A stretch of 64,000 nt of DNA from Thioalkalivibrio sp. ALJ7 (lineage in GTDB: Bacteria; Pseudomonadota; Gammaproteobacteria; Ectothiorhodospirales; Ectothiorhodospiraceae). The notes under the pieces were generated by a model that worked only from the letters and a program-made list of their open reading frames with translations, ran no database searches and had not been told where the DNA came from. The DNA lies in contig NZ_AQXQ01000012.1 of the NCBI RefSeq assembly GCF_000376865.1, positions 372,001-436,000 of the forward strand. Direction: 5' to 3'. How positions within the stretch are numbered: position 1 is the first letter of the stretch; each line of letters starts with the position of its first letter. The translations under genes and the position numbers were made by a program. This document shows positions 15,293 to 26,501 of the stretch, in pieces.

Positions 15293-18200
15293 CTACAGGT
15301 CCGTGGCGTGCCGGCCGCAGCCGGACCCTGGTTCCGAACTGGATGGATGACCATCCGTGTCGCGGGCAAGCGGCAACTCGAACCAGAATGTCGCGCCCAC
15401 ACCCTCTACGGAGTCAAAGCCTATACGCCCGCCCATATGTTCTACCAGTTCCCGGCTAATCGCGAGGCCGAGCCCGGTCCCGCCCTTCGTTCGGCTGTCG
15501 GAGCCATCCGCCTGTGCGAATTTCCCGAAGATCTGCTCGCGGAAGTTGTCCGGAACACCCGGCCCGTCATCCGCCACACTGACCCGGACGCCTTCAGTCG
15601 GTTCATTCAACGCCTGCACCGAAACCCGCACGCTGCCGCCCGGGGGCGAGAATTTCACTGCGTTCGACAGAAGATTGGCGAGCACCTGCAACAGGCGCTG
15701 GTCATCGACCCGAACCGCAACCCCGGGCACGCCACTATCGAGCACCAGCTGGACCTGGTGCTGTTCGGCATAACCCCGATAGCTCTCGAGCGCCTGTGCG
15801 AGTAGCGGCTCGAGCGGCTCCGCACGCATATTAAAGTGCAGCTTGCCCGCCGCGATCTTCTCCATATCGAGCAGATCGTTGATCAAGAGCGTCAGCCGCT
15901 CGCTGTTGCGCTGGGCAATCGTGACCATTTCGCCGACCTTCTCCGGCAATACACCAAGCGCCCCGCTGGCCACCATCCCAAGGGCCCCCGAGATCGACGT
16001 CAGTGGCGTACGCAGTTCGTGGCTCACCGTGGAGACGAACTCGTTCTTCATGCGCTCCACCCGCTTGCGTTCGGTGATGTCCCGCACAACCCCCACATAG
16101 AGGGGTTCGCCGTGTTGCCTGACCTCCGATACAGAAACTTCCATCGGGAACACGGTTCCATCCTTGCGACGCCCCTGCAGTTCCCTGCTGGTGCCAATCA
16201 CCCGCCGGTTGCCAGTGGCCTGATAATTACGCAGGTATACGTCATGGCTCTCACGATCAGGCCCGGTCATCAACACGCTTACATTGCGACCGGCAACCTC
16301 ACGGGGCGTATACCCGAAGATGCGACTTGCACCCGGATTGAACGACTGGATCAACCCATCGCGATCGATCGTAATGATCCCGTCTACGATGTTATCGATG
16401 ATCGTCTGCGTGCGAAGCGCCTGCTCCGCCAGGGCTCGCTCCGCCTCTATACGCTCGGTTACGTCTTCGTTCACGCCAATCGCCCGCACGACCACACCTG
16501 CCGCATCGGTTATCGCCTGTGCCATAGCGCGAATATGACGTGTCGCCCCATCGCCCCGGAGAATTCGGAACGTGAACTCGCGGGGTGTCCCGGGACGTTC
16601 AAGGATCGTTTCGAGGCTGGCTTCTGCGTGCTCCACGTCTTCGGGCAGCAAGGCGCGCCTCCAGTCATCGGCATGGTGACCAAAATCGCGGGGTAACACG
16701 CCGTAAAGACGGAACATCCCGGAATCCCAGTCAAGCCGCCCACTGGTCAGGTTCAAATCCCATACACCCAGCTGCGCCGCCTCGGTGGCCAGCGTCAACT
16801 GCTGGGTGGCATCCCGGAAGCGTTTTTCGCTCTCGCGCAGGGCCTGTTCGGCGGCCTTGCGCTCGGTGATGTCCTCGGCGATACCCAGGTAGCCGCTGAT
16901 ATTTCCCTGTTTGTCGGTCTGGGGGGTCACCGTCAGGGAAACGGGAATGCGCATGCCGTCCTTGCGCACAAAGGTCCATTCCCGGGTTTCCGCTCCCTCG
17001 CGATCCGCGATCTCGACGAAGGCCCGAAAGCCATCGATCGTTCGTTCACTGGCAGCGCTCAATTGCGCCGCGCGCGCTGCGATCTCCTCCGGCACATGGA
17101 ACAGGACGGGTGACTGCTGGCCCACCATTTCGTCGGCAGCATAGCCCGTCATCTTTTCCGCACCCGGATTGAACAGGGTGATCAGACCATCGCGGTCGGT
17201 CACCACAATTGCGAATTCCGACGCCGCCGCCAGAACCGCCTGTAACTGATCGGCGGTCTGCGCAAGCTCCGCAGTGCGCGTCTGCACCTCGGACTCGAGT
17301 TCGCTGCGCGCCTGCGCCTGCTGGCGGAAACTGGCCACCAGCTGCCGCGACATCTCGCGCAGGGTCCTGGCCAGGCCGTCGTATTCGAGAATCCGGCTTT
17401 CCGGCAGTTCCGGCGAACGCCCCGCGGCAATGTCCGAACTCAGCCCTGCACTGACCGCATCCAGCTTGCGCAAGGGACGGCTGATGGCATAACTCAAGGC
17501 GGCCGAGACCAGGATGGCCAGGGCCACGATCACCGTCAGGAGGGCAAACAACTCCACGCGCTGCTGCTCCAGCGCCCGGACCACCGGTGCCGCCGGCATC
17601 TCCGCATACACCTGCTCGATATCCGGCACGAGGCCCACCGGCGCTGCAACGAAGTAGGCCCCCTGCCCCCAGCGACCCACAGCCGACATTGAACCGTCCG
17701 GCAACCAGATCGAAAGCTCGCGATCCAGGGTCTCCACCTGGCCATCCGACGCCTCCAGCACGCTGCGGACGTCGCCCCGACTGGCCAGCACCCGACCTTC
17801 CGGGGACACAATCGCAAGCCCCAGATCCTCGCGCGTCTGCACCCGCCGCAGATGGTAGTCATACCGGACCCGGCCCTCGCGGTAATCGCTCGCGAGCCGT
17901 TCGGACAGACTCTCGGCGCGTTCCTGCAGGCGCTCGACCATGAAGGCCTCCTGCTCGTCGCGCTGCTGATAGCTCTGGTGCAGGATCGGGGCCAGCCCGG
18001 CCAGCAGGGTGACCGGGAGCATCGCGTGGAACAACAGGCTCGCCAGCGAAGGCCTGCCCAGTCGGGAGGCCTGCTCGCCGCGCCGCAACAACCGCCAAAA
18101 CATCACCAACAGGCTGGCGATCAGCGTGTTGAACAGCGCGTTCACCGCCTGCTTCAGGGCGATCATGGTGGTGGGTTCCCAGTCCATCCCGATCAAGCCG

Positions 18201-18559
18201 CGATAGAACAGCAACACCAGCGGAACCCCGATCACCAGCCAGTACAGCAGGTCGGCCACCACCACGTTGTACAGCCAGCGCCGGTAAACGAGGCCCACTA
18301 CCAGTGCCTCGATCACGAACACCACCATCGGATACGGAACGCCCCACAGGACCAAGGTGTAGAGTCCCCCGGCGATCGCGACAATCACCGCGGGCAGCGT
18401 CCCCAACAGCAGCACCGCGAGCATCACCGCGATCGATCCGAAGATGAAGTCCAGACCGAACAGCAGCGGCAGATGGAAGAAATTGCCGGCCACCGCCAGC
18501 AGGGCCAGCGCCAACGTCGCAAGCCCGCGCTCCACCGAGCCTGACCACTGCTGCCTCAT
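15293..18559 (-). CDS. Membrane histidine kinase with HAMP-like linker and three PAS domains
   Basis: 1088 residues. Residues 1-165 contain about six hydrophobic helices (a multi-TM sensor of the 5TM/MASE kind). After another helix (about 190-205) comes an extracytoplasmic region to about 335, a helix at about 340-362 and a HAMP-like ISRPLRKLDAVSAG. PAS domains follow at about 440-560, 575-700 and 705-825. The kinase core has VSTVSHELRTPLTSISGAL (H-box), LANLLSNAVKFSP (N-box), VADDGPGVP and GTGLGLAIS (G-boxes). There is no receiver domain. It overlaps the upstream kinase gene by four bases. The cores of the two kinases are closely alike, indicating a duplication. Ligand unknown; the PAS domains may sense redox, light or small molecules. 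Confidence 0.92.
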   Translation of the reverse strand: MRQQWSGSVERGLATLALALLAVAGNFFHLPLLFGLDFIFGSIAVMLAVLLLGTLPAVIVAIAGGLYTLVLWGVPYPMVVFVIEALVVGLVYRRWLYNVVVADLLYWLVIGVPLVLLFYRGLIGMDWEPTTMIALKQAVNALFNTLIASLLVMFWRLLRRGEQASRLGRPSLASLLFHAMLPVTLLAGLAPILHQSYQQRDEQEAFMVERLQERAESLSERLASDYREGRVRYDYHLRRVQTREDLGLAIVSPEGRVLASRGDVRSVLEASDGQVETLDRELSIWLPDGSMSAVGRWGQGAYFVAAPVGLVPDIEQVYAEMPAAPVVRALEQQRVELFALLTVIVALAILVSAALSYAISRPLRKLDAVSAGLSSDIAAGRSPELPESRILEYDGLARTLREMSRQLVASFRQQAQARSELESEVQTRTAELAQTADQLQAVLAAASEFAIVVTDRDGLITLFNPGAEKMTGYAADEMVGQQSPVLFHVPEEIAARAAQLSAASERTIDGFRAFVEIADREGAETREWTFVRKDGMRIPVSLTVTPQTDKQGNISGYLGIAEDITERKAAEQALRESEKRFRDATQQLTLATEAAQLGVWDLNLTSGRLDWDSGMFRLYGVLPRDFGHHADDWRRALLPEDVEHAEASLETILERPGTPREFTFRILRGDGATRHIRAMAQAITDAAGVVVRAIGVNEDVTERIEAERALAEQALRTQTIIDNIVDGIITIDRDGLIQSFNPGASRIFGYTPREVAGRNVSVLMTGPDRESHDVYLRNYQATGNRRVIGTSRELQGRRKDGTVFPMEVSVSEVRQHGEPLYVGVVRDITERKRVERMKNEFVSTVSHELRTPLTSISGALGMVASGALGVLPEKVGEMVTIAQRNSERLTLLINDLLDMEKIAAGKLHFNMRAEPLEPLLAQALESYRGYAEQHQVQLVLDSGVPGVAVRVDDQRLLQVLANLLSNAVKFSPPGGSVRVSVQALNEPTEGVRVSVADDGPGVPDNFREQIFGKFAQADGSDSRTKGGTGLGLAISRELVEHMGGRIGFDSVEGVGATFWFELPLARDTDGHPSSSEPGSGCGRHATDL

Positions 18560-21500
18560 CCGCGGGCCCCCTCACGGTGGCATCCCAGTTCAAACCAGAA
18601 AGTCGCCCCCGCGTCCGGCACGGAGTCGAACCCGACCTCACCGCCCATGCGCTCCACCAGCTCCCGGGTGATCGCCAGCCCCAGGCCGCTACCACCCTTC
18701 TGGCGGGTGTCGGAGGCATCGGCCTGGGAAAACTTCTGGAAGATGCGTTCGCGGAACGCCTCCGGGATCCCGGGGCCATGATCGATCACCGAGACGCGCA
18801 CCCGGGCGCCGTCACGCTCCACTGCCACCCGCACCTCCTCACCCTCCGGCGAGAACTTGGCTGCGTTGGAGAGCAGATTGGCCAGCACCTGCTGCAGGCG
18901 GTCGGCATCCACTTCGACCCGGACCCCGTCGTCCTCCGCATCCAGCATCAGGTGCACCCCGTACTGGTCGGCATAGCTCTGGTTGCTACGCACAGCCTGC
19001 TCCAGCAACGGGAACAGCGGCTGCTCTTGCAGCTCGAAGCGCATCTTGCCGGCCACCAGCTTTTCCATGTCCAGCAGGTCGTTGATCAGAAGCCCCAGGC
19101 GCTGGCTGTTCTTGTGGGCAATCTCCAGCATCTCCTGCATCCGCTCCGGCAACGCTCCTGCCGCCCCGCCCGTCAACAGGCCCAGGGCCCCGGAGATCGA
19201 CGTGAGCGGCGTGCGCAGCTCGTGGCTGACGGTGGAGATGAACTCGTTTTTCATGCGCTCGATGCGCTTGCGCTCGGAGATATCCTCGATGATGGACCAG
19301 ATCAGTTTGCGACCGGACTTGTCGTGCACGACCATGCCGTTGAGCAGTACGGGATACCGGGTGCCGTCCTTGCGGATGTATTCCTTCTCGTAGGGGCCGT
19401 AACGGCCCGTCTGTTCCATGCTCTCCAGTTGCTGCGCTTCCTGCGCTGCGTACTCCCGGGGCGTGACATCCCAGTAGCTGAGTGCAACGAACTCCTCGCG
19501 GGTATAACCGGTCGGGCGCAACAGGGCCGCGTTGAGATCCACAAACGCCCCGGTCTCGTAATCGTTCAGCGCAATCCCCACCGGTGAGAGCTCGAACAGC
19601 CCCCGCAGGCGGGCCTCGCTGTCCGCGACGGCCAGCTCGGCCTCCTTTTCATCCGTGATATCCCGAATATATCCGTGCCACAGCGTACTGCCGTCGTCGA
19701 GGGGCTCGGGCGAGGCGTGACCCTGCACCCACCCCACGCGACCATCATCCCGCAGGGTGCGATACTCGCAATGCCAGTTACTCAGTTCCCGCCGCGACCG
19801 TTCGATGGACTGCGCCACCCGATCCCGGTCCTTCGGGTGCAGACTGCGGAACACCGCGCTGGCATCCTCGCGTGCCGCCTCTGCGCTGATGCCGTAGATG
19901 TCCCGGATGCCGGGGCTGCTGTACGGGAAGGCCACGCGGCCGTCCGGCCACTGCCGATACTGATACACCATACCCGGGACCAGTGAGGTCAGCTTCTTCA
20001 ACTGCTCGTGCGACTGTTCCCGCTCCAGGCTCGCGGCCACCCAGCGCCCCAACAGACGCACGAACATGCGTTCACCCTCGCTGAACGCGGCCGGTCTGGG
20101 GTGCGCCGACGAAAAGTTCAGGGTGCCAAAGCGCTGTCCCTCAACCTCCAGCACGACACCGATGTAGGCTTCCAGGCCGAAGTCCGCGTAACACGGGTGG
20201 CCCTGGTGCTCGGACGCGCCCATGTGCTCGATCGTCAGCAGGTCGTTGTGCGCAAGGGTCAGCGCACAGTAGGTACGCCCGAGCGCAAAGCGCTGACCAC
20301 GCTCGAGGGGGGCGCCAGCCGGCGCGACGAACACCCGCACCGTATAGTCGTCGCCGCGGATCCGGCTGACGATGCCCAGTTCCAGCCCCAGAAAGTTGGC
20401 CCCCATCTGTAGCGCGCGCTCGAGCTGGTCATCGAGGTCCAGCGCCACCAGGGATGCAATCTCGTTGAGCGCCGCGAACGCGTCCAGCTGGCGCTGATGC
20501 TGTTCACGATGTTCCCGTTCCCGGGTCGCATCGAGGATGAAGCCGTCGAGGTAGCGTACTCGGCCATCCGGATCACGAATGGCGGAGCCCCGTTCCTGGG
20601 CCCAGCGGATACTGCCGTCACGATGCCAAATACGGTATTCAACGGACCAGTCGTTGCCGGCGCTCAAGGCCTGTTCCACCGCATCCTGGACTCGTGCCTG
20701 ATCATCCTCGTGGATCACGCTGGCGTAACTGCGCACGGCATTGTCGATGAAGTCGCTGGCAGGATAGCCCGACAGCGGATCCACCTGGTCGCTCATGTAG
20801 AGCATGGTCCAGTCCGAATCCGGCAGGCAGCGATAGGTGATTCCGGGGATATTGTCGACCAGCGAGCGGAACTGTTGCTCGCTCTCGCGGATCCGTTCGG
20901 CATCCTCGCGTTCCCGGGTCACATCGGACTCGATCGCGATGAACCCCTGCAACACCCCCTGCTCGTCGCGCAATGGGGTGCAGTGGATCCGCACCCAGTA
21001 CGGGTGGCCGTCGATGTGGTAGTTCAACAGCTCTTCAACGAATGGTTCGCCTCGCGCCAGCGCCCCACCGATCCGGGCTACCGTCTCCGGATCGGTCCCG
21101 GCACCCTGCAACAGTTCACCCGGCTGACGGCCAAGCATTGCGTCCAGGGTGTAGCCACTCAAGCGGGTAAAGCCGTCGTTGATCCACTCGACCCGGCCGT
21201 CGGCGTCGGTAATGATCACGCCATTGGTCGTCTCGCTCGCCACCCGGGACAGCCGCGCCCGCTCCAACTGGCCCGCCCGGTAACGACGACGAGTGCGAGC
21301 CGCATCCACCAACTGCCCCAGCGTGGCGAGCAGCGGCTGCAGAAACTCCACCAGTTCCGGGTCGTAGCCACCCGGACGGTTGGCGATCCCCAGCACGGCG
21401 ATCCGCTCGCCCCCGTGCTCGATGGGTATCCCCAGAAAGGCCTTGAGCGGCGGATGTCCTTCGGGCAACCCGCCGCTGCGCGGGTCTCCGGCGGGGTCAT

Positions 21501-22395
21501 TGGCAATCACCGGCCCCGCGCCGGTCAGGGCCGCGCCGAACAGGGTCTCCAGGTTGTGAAACTCCAACCCCTGGGGTGCGTTGGCCGCATAGAAGGCGCG
21601 GGTCGCGTCATCCCAGGCGATATTGGTGATGGCACTGGTCTTGAGGTAAGGCGAACCTTCAGGCGTGTGCAGTACCTCTCCGATAAAGCCGTATTCGCTG
21701 TGGGTCAGCTCGAGGGTATCCGCAAGCAGTCCGTCAAAGACCTGCCCACGGTCCTGATCGGCATCGCGAATAAACGCCGACTGCGCACGGGTAATCACCT
21801 CGCCAAGCTGCCGCAGATCGCCCAGCGCATTGCCAAGCGCCCGTTGCTCGGTGGAGTCGATTTCCGCCTCGACCGCATCGGCGAGGTCACGCAGGGAGCG
21901 TCGCTCGTCCTCGCTCAACTGCCGCGGCTGGCCGTCGATCAGGCAAAGCGTCCCGATCCGGTAACCGTCGGCGGTTGTCAGTGGCGCACCGGCGTAGAAC
22001 CGGATCTGCGGCTCCCCGGTCACCAGCGGGTTGTCGGCAAACCGGGCGTCCGCGCGCGCATCGGGAATCTCGAAGATATCGCCCCCGAGAATCGTATGCC
22101 CGCAAAAGGAGATATCACGCCCGGTCTCCGCCACCTCGAGACCCTGCCGCGACTTGAACCACTGCCGGTCCTCGTCCACCAGCGAAACCAGCGCGATGGG
22201 CACCCCGAACATCCGCCGCGCCAGACGCGTCAGTCGGTCGAACCGCTCCTCAGCCGCGGTATCCAGCAGCCCTCGAGCCCGCAGCGCTCGCAGCCGCTCT
22301 TTTTCGTTGCCGGGACAGGGAGGCGTTTTCAACGGAATTGGACCACGCACGATTCGGGGATACCCGATATTGCCACGTCCAGCTTTCTGCCCCAA
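18556..22395 (-). CDS. Large soluble GAF/PAS histidine kinase
   Basis: 1279 residues with no clear membrane segments. Domains in order: GAF (about 45-185; FGVPIALVSLVDEDRQWFKS is the common opening), a second GAF-like region (about 200-365), PAS (about 375-490), PAS (about 495-625), GAF (about 640-790), PAS (about 795-925), PAS (about 930-1045), HisKA with ISTVSHELRTPLTSISGAL, and the ATPase domain with LANLLSNAAKFSP, IDHGPGIP and GSGLGLAIT. No receiver is attached. The assigned TTG start at 22395 has a poor ribosome site; NEKERLRALRARGLLDT, the family start, begins about 30 residues in, so the real start may be slightly later. The gene lies 24 bases downstream of guaA and overlaps the next kinase gene by four bases. 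Confidence 0.9.
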   Translation of the reverse strand: MGQKAGRGNIGYPRIVRGPIPLKTPPCPGNEKERLRALRARGLLDTAAEERFDRLTRLARRMFGVPIALVSLVDEDRQWFKSRQGLEVAETGRDISFCGHTILGGDIFEIPDARADARFADNPLVTGEPQIRFYAGAPLTTADGYRIGTLCLIDGQPRQLSEDERRSLRDLADAVEAEIDSTEQRALGNALGDLRQLGEVITRAQSAFIRDADQDRGQVFDGLLADTLELTHSEYGFIGEVLHTPEGSPYLKTSAITNIAWDDATRAFYAANAPQGLEFHNLETLFGAALTGAGPVIANDPAGDPRSGGLPEGHPPLKAFLGIPIEHGGERIAVLGIANRPGGYDPELVEFLQPLLATLGQLVDAARTRRRYRAGQLERARLSRVASETTNGVIITDADGRVEWINDGFTRLSGYTLDAMLGRQPGELLQGAGTDPETVARIGGALARGEPFVEELLNYHIDGHPYWVRIHCTPLRDEQGVLQGFIAIESDVTREREDAERIRESEQQFRSLVDNIPGITYRCLPDSDWTMLYMSDQVDPLSGYPASDFIDNAVRSYASVIHEDDQARVQDAVEQALSAGNDWSVEYRIWHRDGSIRWAQERGSAIRDPDGRVRYLDGFILDATREREHREQHQRQLDAFAALNEIASLVALDLDDQLERALQMGANFLGLELGIVSRIRGDDYTVRVFVAPAGAPLERGQRFALGRTYCALTLAHNDLLTIEHMGASEHQGHPCYADFGLEAYIGVVLEVEGQRFGTLNFSSAHPRPAAFSEGERMFVRLLGRWVAASLEREQSHEQLKKLTSLVPGMVYQYRQWPDGRVAFPYSSPGIRDIYGISAEAAREDASAVFRSLHPKDRDRVAQSIERSRRELSNWHCEYRTLRDDGRVGWVQGHASPEPLDDGSTLWHGYIRDITDEKEAELAVADSEARLRGLFELSPVGIALNDYETGAFVDLNAALLRPTGYTREEFVALSYWDVTPREYAAQEAQQLESMEQTGRYGPYEKEYIRKDGTRYPVLLNGMVVHDKSGRKLIWSIIEDISERKRIERMKNEFISTVSHELRTPLTSISGALGLLTGGAAGALPERMQEMLEIAHKNSQRLGLLINDLLDMEKLVAGKMRFELQEQPLFPLLEQAVRSNQSYADQYGVHLMLDAEDDGVRVEVDADRLQQVLANLLSNAAKFSPEGEEVRVAVERDGARVRVSVIDHGPGIPEAFRERIFQKFSQADASDTRQKGGSGLGLAITRELVERMGGEVGFDSVPDAGATFWFELGCHREGARG

Positions 22396-22419
22396 CCAGG
22401 GAGACGCCGTCCAGGAGGA

Positions 22420-23997
22420 CTATTCCCACTCGATGGTGGCGGGGGGCTTGCCGGAGATGTCGTAGGTCACGCGCGAGATGCCGGGGATCTCGTTGATGAT
22501 CCGGCGCGAGACGTGGTCGAGGAAGTCGTACGGCAGGTGGGCCCAGCGGGCGGTCATGAAGTCGATGGTCTCCACCGCGCGCAGCGCGACCACGTAGTCG
22601 TAGCGCCGGCCGTCGCCCATCACCCCGACCGACTTCACCGGCAGGAACACCGCAAACGCCTGCGAGGTCTTGTCGTACAGATCGGCCTTGCGCAGTTCCT
22701 CGATGAAGATCGCATCGGCGCGGCGCAGCAGATCGGCGTATTCCTTCTTCACCGCACCGAGGATGCGAACACCCAACCCCGGTCCCGGGAACGGGTGGCG
22801 GTAGACCATCTCGGTGGGCAGGCCCAGCTCCACGCCGATCTTGCGCACCTCGTCCTTGAACAGCTCGCGCAGCGGCTCCACCAGTCCCAGCTTCATGTTC
22901 TCCGGCAGCCCGCCCACGTTGTGATGCGACTTGATCACATGCGCCTTGCCGGTCTTCGAGTCGGCCGACTCGATCACGTCCGGGTAGATCGTGCCCTGGG
23001 CCAGCCACTGCACGTTGTTCAGCTTCGCGGCCTCCTCGTCGAACACGTCGATGAACAGCCCGCCGATGACCTTGCGCTTGGCCTCCGGGTCCTCGACCCC
23101 GGCCAGCGCACTCATGAAGCGCTCCTCGGCATCCACACGGATCACGTTCACGCCCATGTGGCGGGCGAAGGTCGCCATCACCTGGTCACCCTCGCCCTCG
23201 CGCAGCAGCCCGGTATCCACGAACACGCAGGTCAGCTGGTCACCGATCGCCTTGTGCAGCAGCGCCCCGACCACCGAGGAGTCCACGCCGCCGGACAGGC
23301 CCAGCACCACGTGGTCGTCCCCGACCTGTTCGCGCACCCGCGCGGCCATGTCGTCGATGATGTTGTCCGCGGTCCACAGCGACTCGCAGCCGCAGATCTC
23401 GTGCAGGAAGCGCTCCAGGATGCGCTGGCCCTGGGTCGTGTGCGTGACCTCGGGATGGAACTGCACGCCGTAGAAGCCGCGCTCCGGGTCGGCCATGCCG
23501 GCGATCGGCGCGGAATCAGTGGAGGCCATCAGGCGAAAACCCTCCGGCAGCTCGGTCACGTGGTCGCCGTGCGACATCCACACGTCGAGCAGCCCAAAAC
23601 CTTCCGGCGTGGTGTGATCCTCGATATCGCGCAGCAGCGGCGTGTGGCCGCGGGCGCGGACCTGAGCATAACCGAACTCGCGGCGCTCTGAGGGCTCGAC
23701 CCGCCCGCCCAGTTGCGCGGCCATGGTCTGCATCCCGTAGCAGATACCCAGTACCGGTACGCCTCGTTCGAAGACGGCGTCCTCGGCGCGCGGCGGGTTG
23801 TCGATATTCACCGACTCGGGACCTCCGGAGAGGATGATCGCAGTGGGATCGAAGGCGCGGATATCGTCCGCTGGCATGTCCCAGGGATGCACCTCGGAGT
23901 ACACCCCGGCCTCGCGCACGCGACGGGCAATCAGCTGGGTGTACTGGGAACCAAAGTCCAGCACCAGAATACGGTGGGCGTGAAGATCCTGGGTCAT
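22420..23997 (-). CDS. guaA: GMP synthase (glutamine-hydrolysing)
   Basis: 525 residues, standard length. It aminates XMP to GMP using glutamine and ATP in the cytosol. The class I glutaminase domain has [12 protein letters not shown] with nucleophile Cys86 and later [11 protein letters not shown] (His and Glu of the triad). The synthetase part has the PP-loop [10 protein letters not shown] at about 230, and the C-terminal dimer domain includes [13 protein letters not shown] and ends PPATIEWE. It is downstream of guaB on the same strand (63-base gap), the common gammaproteobacterial order. The next gene is a histidine kinase 24 bases on, so transcription may run from nucleotide synthesis into the signalling block. 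Confidence 0.98.
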   Translation of the reverse strand: MTQDLHAHRILVLDFGSQYTQLIARRVREAGVYSEVHPWDMPADDIRAFDPTAIILSGGPESVNIDNPPRAEDAVFERGVPVLGICYGMQTMAAQLGGRVEPSERREFGYAQVRARGHTPLLRDIEDHTTPEGFGLLDVWMSHGDHVTELPEGFRLMASTDSAPIAGMADPERGFYGVQFHPEVTHTTQGQRILERFLHEICGCESLWTADNIIDDMAARVREQVGDDHVVLGLSGGVDSSVVGALLHKAIGDQLTCVFVDTGLLREGEGDQVMATFARHMGVNVIRVDAEERFMSALAGVEDPEAKRKVIGGLFIDVFDEEAAKLNNVQWLAQGTIYPDVIESADSKTGKAHVIKSHHNVGGLPENMKLGLVEPLRELFKDEVRKIGVELGLPTEMVYRHPFPGPGLGVRILGAVKKEYADLLRRADAIFIEELRKADLYDKTSQAFAVFLPVKSVGVMGDGRRYDYVVALRAVETIDFMTARWAHLPYDFLDHVSRRIINEIPGISRVTYDISGKPPATIEWE

Positions 23998-24012
23998 GAG
24001 GTCATCCGGTTT

Positions 24013-24032
24013 CCCGGCCAGGGATGGCCGGG
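24013..24032. other. Intercistronic hairpin between guaB and guaA
   Basis: CCCGGCCA (24013-24020), loop GGGA, TGGCCGGG (24025-24032): a perfect 8-base-pair stem in the 63-base gap between guaB and guaA. It has no U tract, so it more likely stabilises or processes the transcript than ends it. Confidence 0.45.
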
Positions 24033-24060
24033 GTGCTTACGAGGACTGGGCGAGGCCCGG

Positions 24061-25641
<1,581 letters not shown>

Positions 25642-25714
25642 TCAAACACAGACGCCCGCACGGTACCCTGATACGATGCAGATCCACCCCGAGCCCTTCG
25701 CCAGGCGAGTATCC

Positions 25715-26488
25715 ATGCCCGAGCGCGTGCCCCCGGCCCGCATCACCCGTCGCCGTATGCTGGCCCTGTTGCTGGCCCCTGGTCTGGGGCTGGTCAGCCC
25801 CGCCAGCGCGCGTGCCGACTGGTGGCGCTTCGGCCAGGACATGTTCATGTCCTTGATCACCCGGCGACCCGACCTGTCTGGGCTCTCCACCGCGGAGTTG
25901 ATTGAAGCTGTGCACGAGGCCCTGGTCATCGCGACCCATGCGGCCTCCGAGACGCTGAGCCGGCGCAACGGCTTCTATGGCAACCCGGATGTCCGTATCC
26001 CCCTGCCCGAGGTGCTGGCAACGACGCGGCGATCGCTCGGACGCCTGGGGATGGCCGCCCCGCTGGGCGCCCTGGAGGAACGCATGAACCGCGCGGCCGA
26101 AGATGCCGCCTGGGAGGCGCGGGAGCCCTTCATCCGGGCCATCTTCGCGCTGGATCTTGAGGATGCCCGCAGCATCCTGCTCGGCCCCGAGGACGCAGCC
26201 ACCCGGTACCTCGAACAGGAGATGCGCCCCCGCCTGACCGAGGCCATGCGCCCGGCGGTGGAGAACAGTCTGGGCACCGTCGACGCCCTGAGCACCTACG
26301 GCGAGATCGAGTCCCAGATGCGTGACATTCCATTCCTGGCCAATGTCCGTCTGGATCTGGTCGGCCACGTCCTGGAACACACCATGGACGGGCTGTTCCA
26401 CGCCCTCTCGGAAGAAGAGGCGCGCCTGCGCGTCGACCCGTTCGGACGTGGCACCGACGTCTTCCAGCGCGTCTTCAGCCGCTTGTAA
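25715..26488 (+). CDS. Exported DUF4197 protein
   Basis: 257 residues from the preferred ATG (an ATG at 25676 would add 13 residues). The N-terminus has a basic run RITRRRMLALLL, a hydrophobic core and ASARA, a signal peptide with Tat-like arginines. The mature protein is alpha-helical and acidic and matches the DUF4197 pattern: a helical start, GFYGNPDVRIPLPE, the middle TRYLEQEMRPRLTEAM, and ATxRYF-like features before the ending DGLFHALSEEEARLRVDPFGRGTDVFQRVF (here cited in parts: DGLFHALSEEEARLR and GTDVFQRVF). Function unknown in the family. xseA begins 13 bases after its stop, so the two are probably co-transcribed; this pairing may be incidental. It is divergent from guaB. Confidence 0.75.
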   Translation: MPERVPPARITRRRMLALLLAPGLGLVSPASARADWWRFGQDMFMSLITRRPDLSGLSTAELIEAVHEALVIATHAASETLSRRNGFYGNPDVRIPLPEVLATTRRSLGRLGMAAPLGALEERMNRAAEDAAWEAREPFIRAIFALDLEDARSILLGPEDAATRYLEQEMRPRLTEAMRPAVENSLGTVDALSTYGEIESQMRDIPFLANVRLDLVGHVLEHTMDGLFHALSEEEARLRVDPFGRGTDVFQRVFSRL

Positions 26489-26501
26489 CCGCGAGGCCCG
26501 C

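Noticed and set aside
20497-23691. Very long open frame (over 1000 codons) on the plus strand, antisense to guaA and the large kinase gene
   Set aside because: It lies opposite two clearly conserved genes, has no recognisable domain, and is Arg/His/Gln-rich in the way expected from reading a GC-rich gene backwards.
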